A DNA stretch of 64,000 nt from Mycetocola saprophilus (GTDB taxonomy: Bacteria > Actinomycetota > Actinomycetes > Actinomycetales > Microbacteriaceae): assembly GCF_000718085.1 (NCBI RefSeq), contig NZ_JOEC01000001.1:992001-1056000 (forward strand). Direction: 5' to 3'. The position numbers and the translations under genes were made by a program. The notes beneath the pieces are model-generated. The model searched no databases, was not told the origin of the DNA, and saw only the letters and a list, made by a program, of their open reading frames with translations. Numbering within the stretch: position 1 is the first letter of the stretch; each line of letters starts with the position of its first letter. Positions 63,722 to 64,000 of the stretch are shown one piece after another.

Positions 63722-64000
63722 GTGCCCACGCCTGACCACGACGACACCGCACGTCACTCCCCCTCCGCGATGGTCTCGGCAACCATTCATCGCGCCGCCC
63801 GAATTGACGATGCCATTCTCGCCTGGCGAGAACGCCGCGGCCGCAAGCGCGGCTGGCGGGGAACCGTGGTCCCCTACACCGGGTACGGCTCGACCACCTG
63901 GGTGCGCGTGCTGTGTCGAGTGCTCCTCAGTGGAAGCACCACCCACCCGCAAACCCGCGAGCAGGAGTCATCACGGCGCATTCGCGGCTGGCGCTCGTTC
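63722..64000 (+). CDS. App1/DUF2183-like protein (partial, runs off right edge)
   Basis: First 93 residues only: AARIDDAILAWRERRGRKRGWRGTVVPYTGYGSTTWVRVLCRVLL resembles the N-terminus of App1-family (phosphatidate phosphatase-like) actinobacterial proteins. The catalytic HAD part would lie beyond the window. Starts 12 bp after dedA, a sensible partner for a lipid-related membrane protein. Confidence 0.65.
   Translation, partial: MPTPDHDDTARHSPSAMVSATIHRAARIDDAILAWRERRGRKRGWRGTVVPYTGYGSTTWVRVLCRVLLSGSTTHPQTREQESSRRIRGWRSF

Overview
The window looks like a chromosomal segment of a high-GC actinobacterium, most probably of the Microbacteriaceae type. This rests on the strong G/C preference at third codon positions, GTG starts, a CIRCE/HrcA heat-shock element, a short-Q-loop cydABDC cluster, an LAxTG-type sortase signal, and the actinobacterial gene order hrcA-dnaJ-rsmE-HIT-phoH-ybeY-CBS protein-era. 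The species cannot be fixed from sequence reading alone. No rRNA, tRNA, CRISPR array, insertion sequence, prophage or origin was seen. No stretch longer than 300 bases lacks a gene; the longest gap is about 290 bases, upstream of rpsT.

Left part (1-18 kb). A housekeeping run on the minus strand (leuA, recO, uppS, dusB, dgt) is interrupted by a plus-strand heme O synthase of cyoE type and a TRIC-like channel. leuA has a leader peptide with three consecutive Leu codons overlapping a hairpin. Then come accessory genes: an iron/phospho-compound type ABC importer with its own OmpR-type two-component system (7.4-13.1 kb), a MacB/FtsX-type ABC exporter (13.2-15.5 kb), a small lipoprotein, and a NarL-type two-component pair (16.1-18.0 kb).

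Middle (18-42.8 kb). The conserved block era-CBS-ybeY-phoH-HIT-rsmE-dnaJ-hrcA ends at a CIRCE operator (25.43 kb). It is followed by two tandem DUF4870 membrane proteins and then an 11 kb accessory insert. That insert holds a tightly overlapped six-gene operon (amino-acid type ABC importer, two flavin-dependent luciferase-like monooxygenases and an adenosine-deaminase-like hydrolase), a divergent third luciferase-like protein, and an AraFGH-like sugar importer. Housekeeping resumes with hemW, a DUF1990 gene, lepA and rpsT.

Right part (42.8-64 kb). It holds holA, a 5'-truncated thioester/LAxTG surface protein next to GC-rich degenerate repeats, a divergent tetR/Rid pair, comEC-comEA, a histidine phosphatase, a divergent MmyB-type regulator/SDR pair, leuS, a pabB carrying a 15-unit GCT microsatellite, the cytochrome bd operon cydABDC with candidate FadR-type operators, a DedA protein and the start of an App1-like gene.

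Two themes recur. Many first genes of transcription units show an NANNNT -10 box exactly 6 nt before an ATG/GTG, the signature of leaderless mRNAs, and convergent genes are usually separated by perfect bidirectional hairpins. The best candidates for undescribed biology are the transporter/double-monooxygenase/deaminase operon (27.0-33.0 kb), the leuA leader and the pabB repeat.
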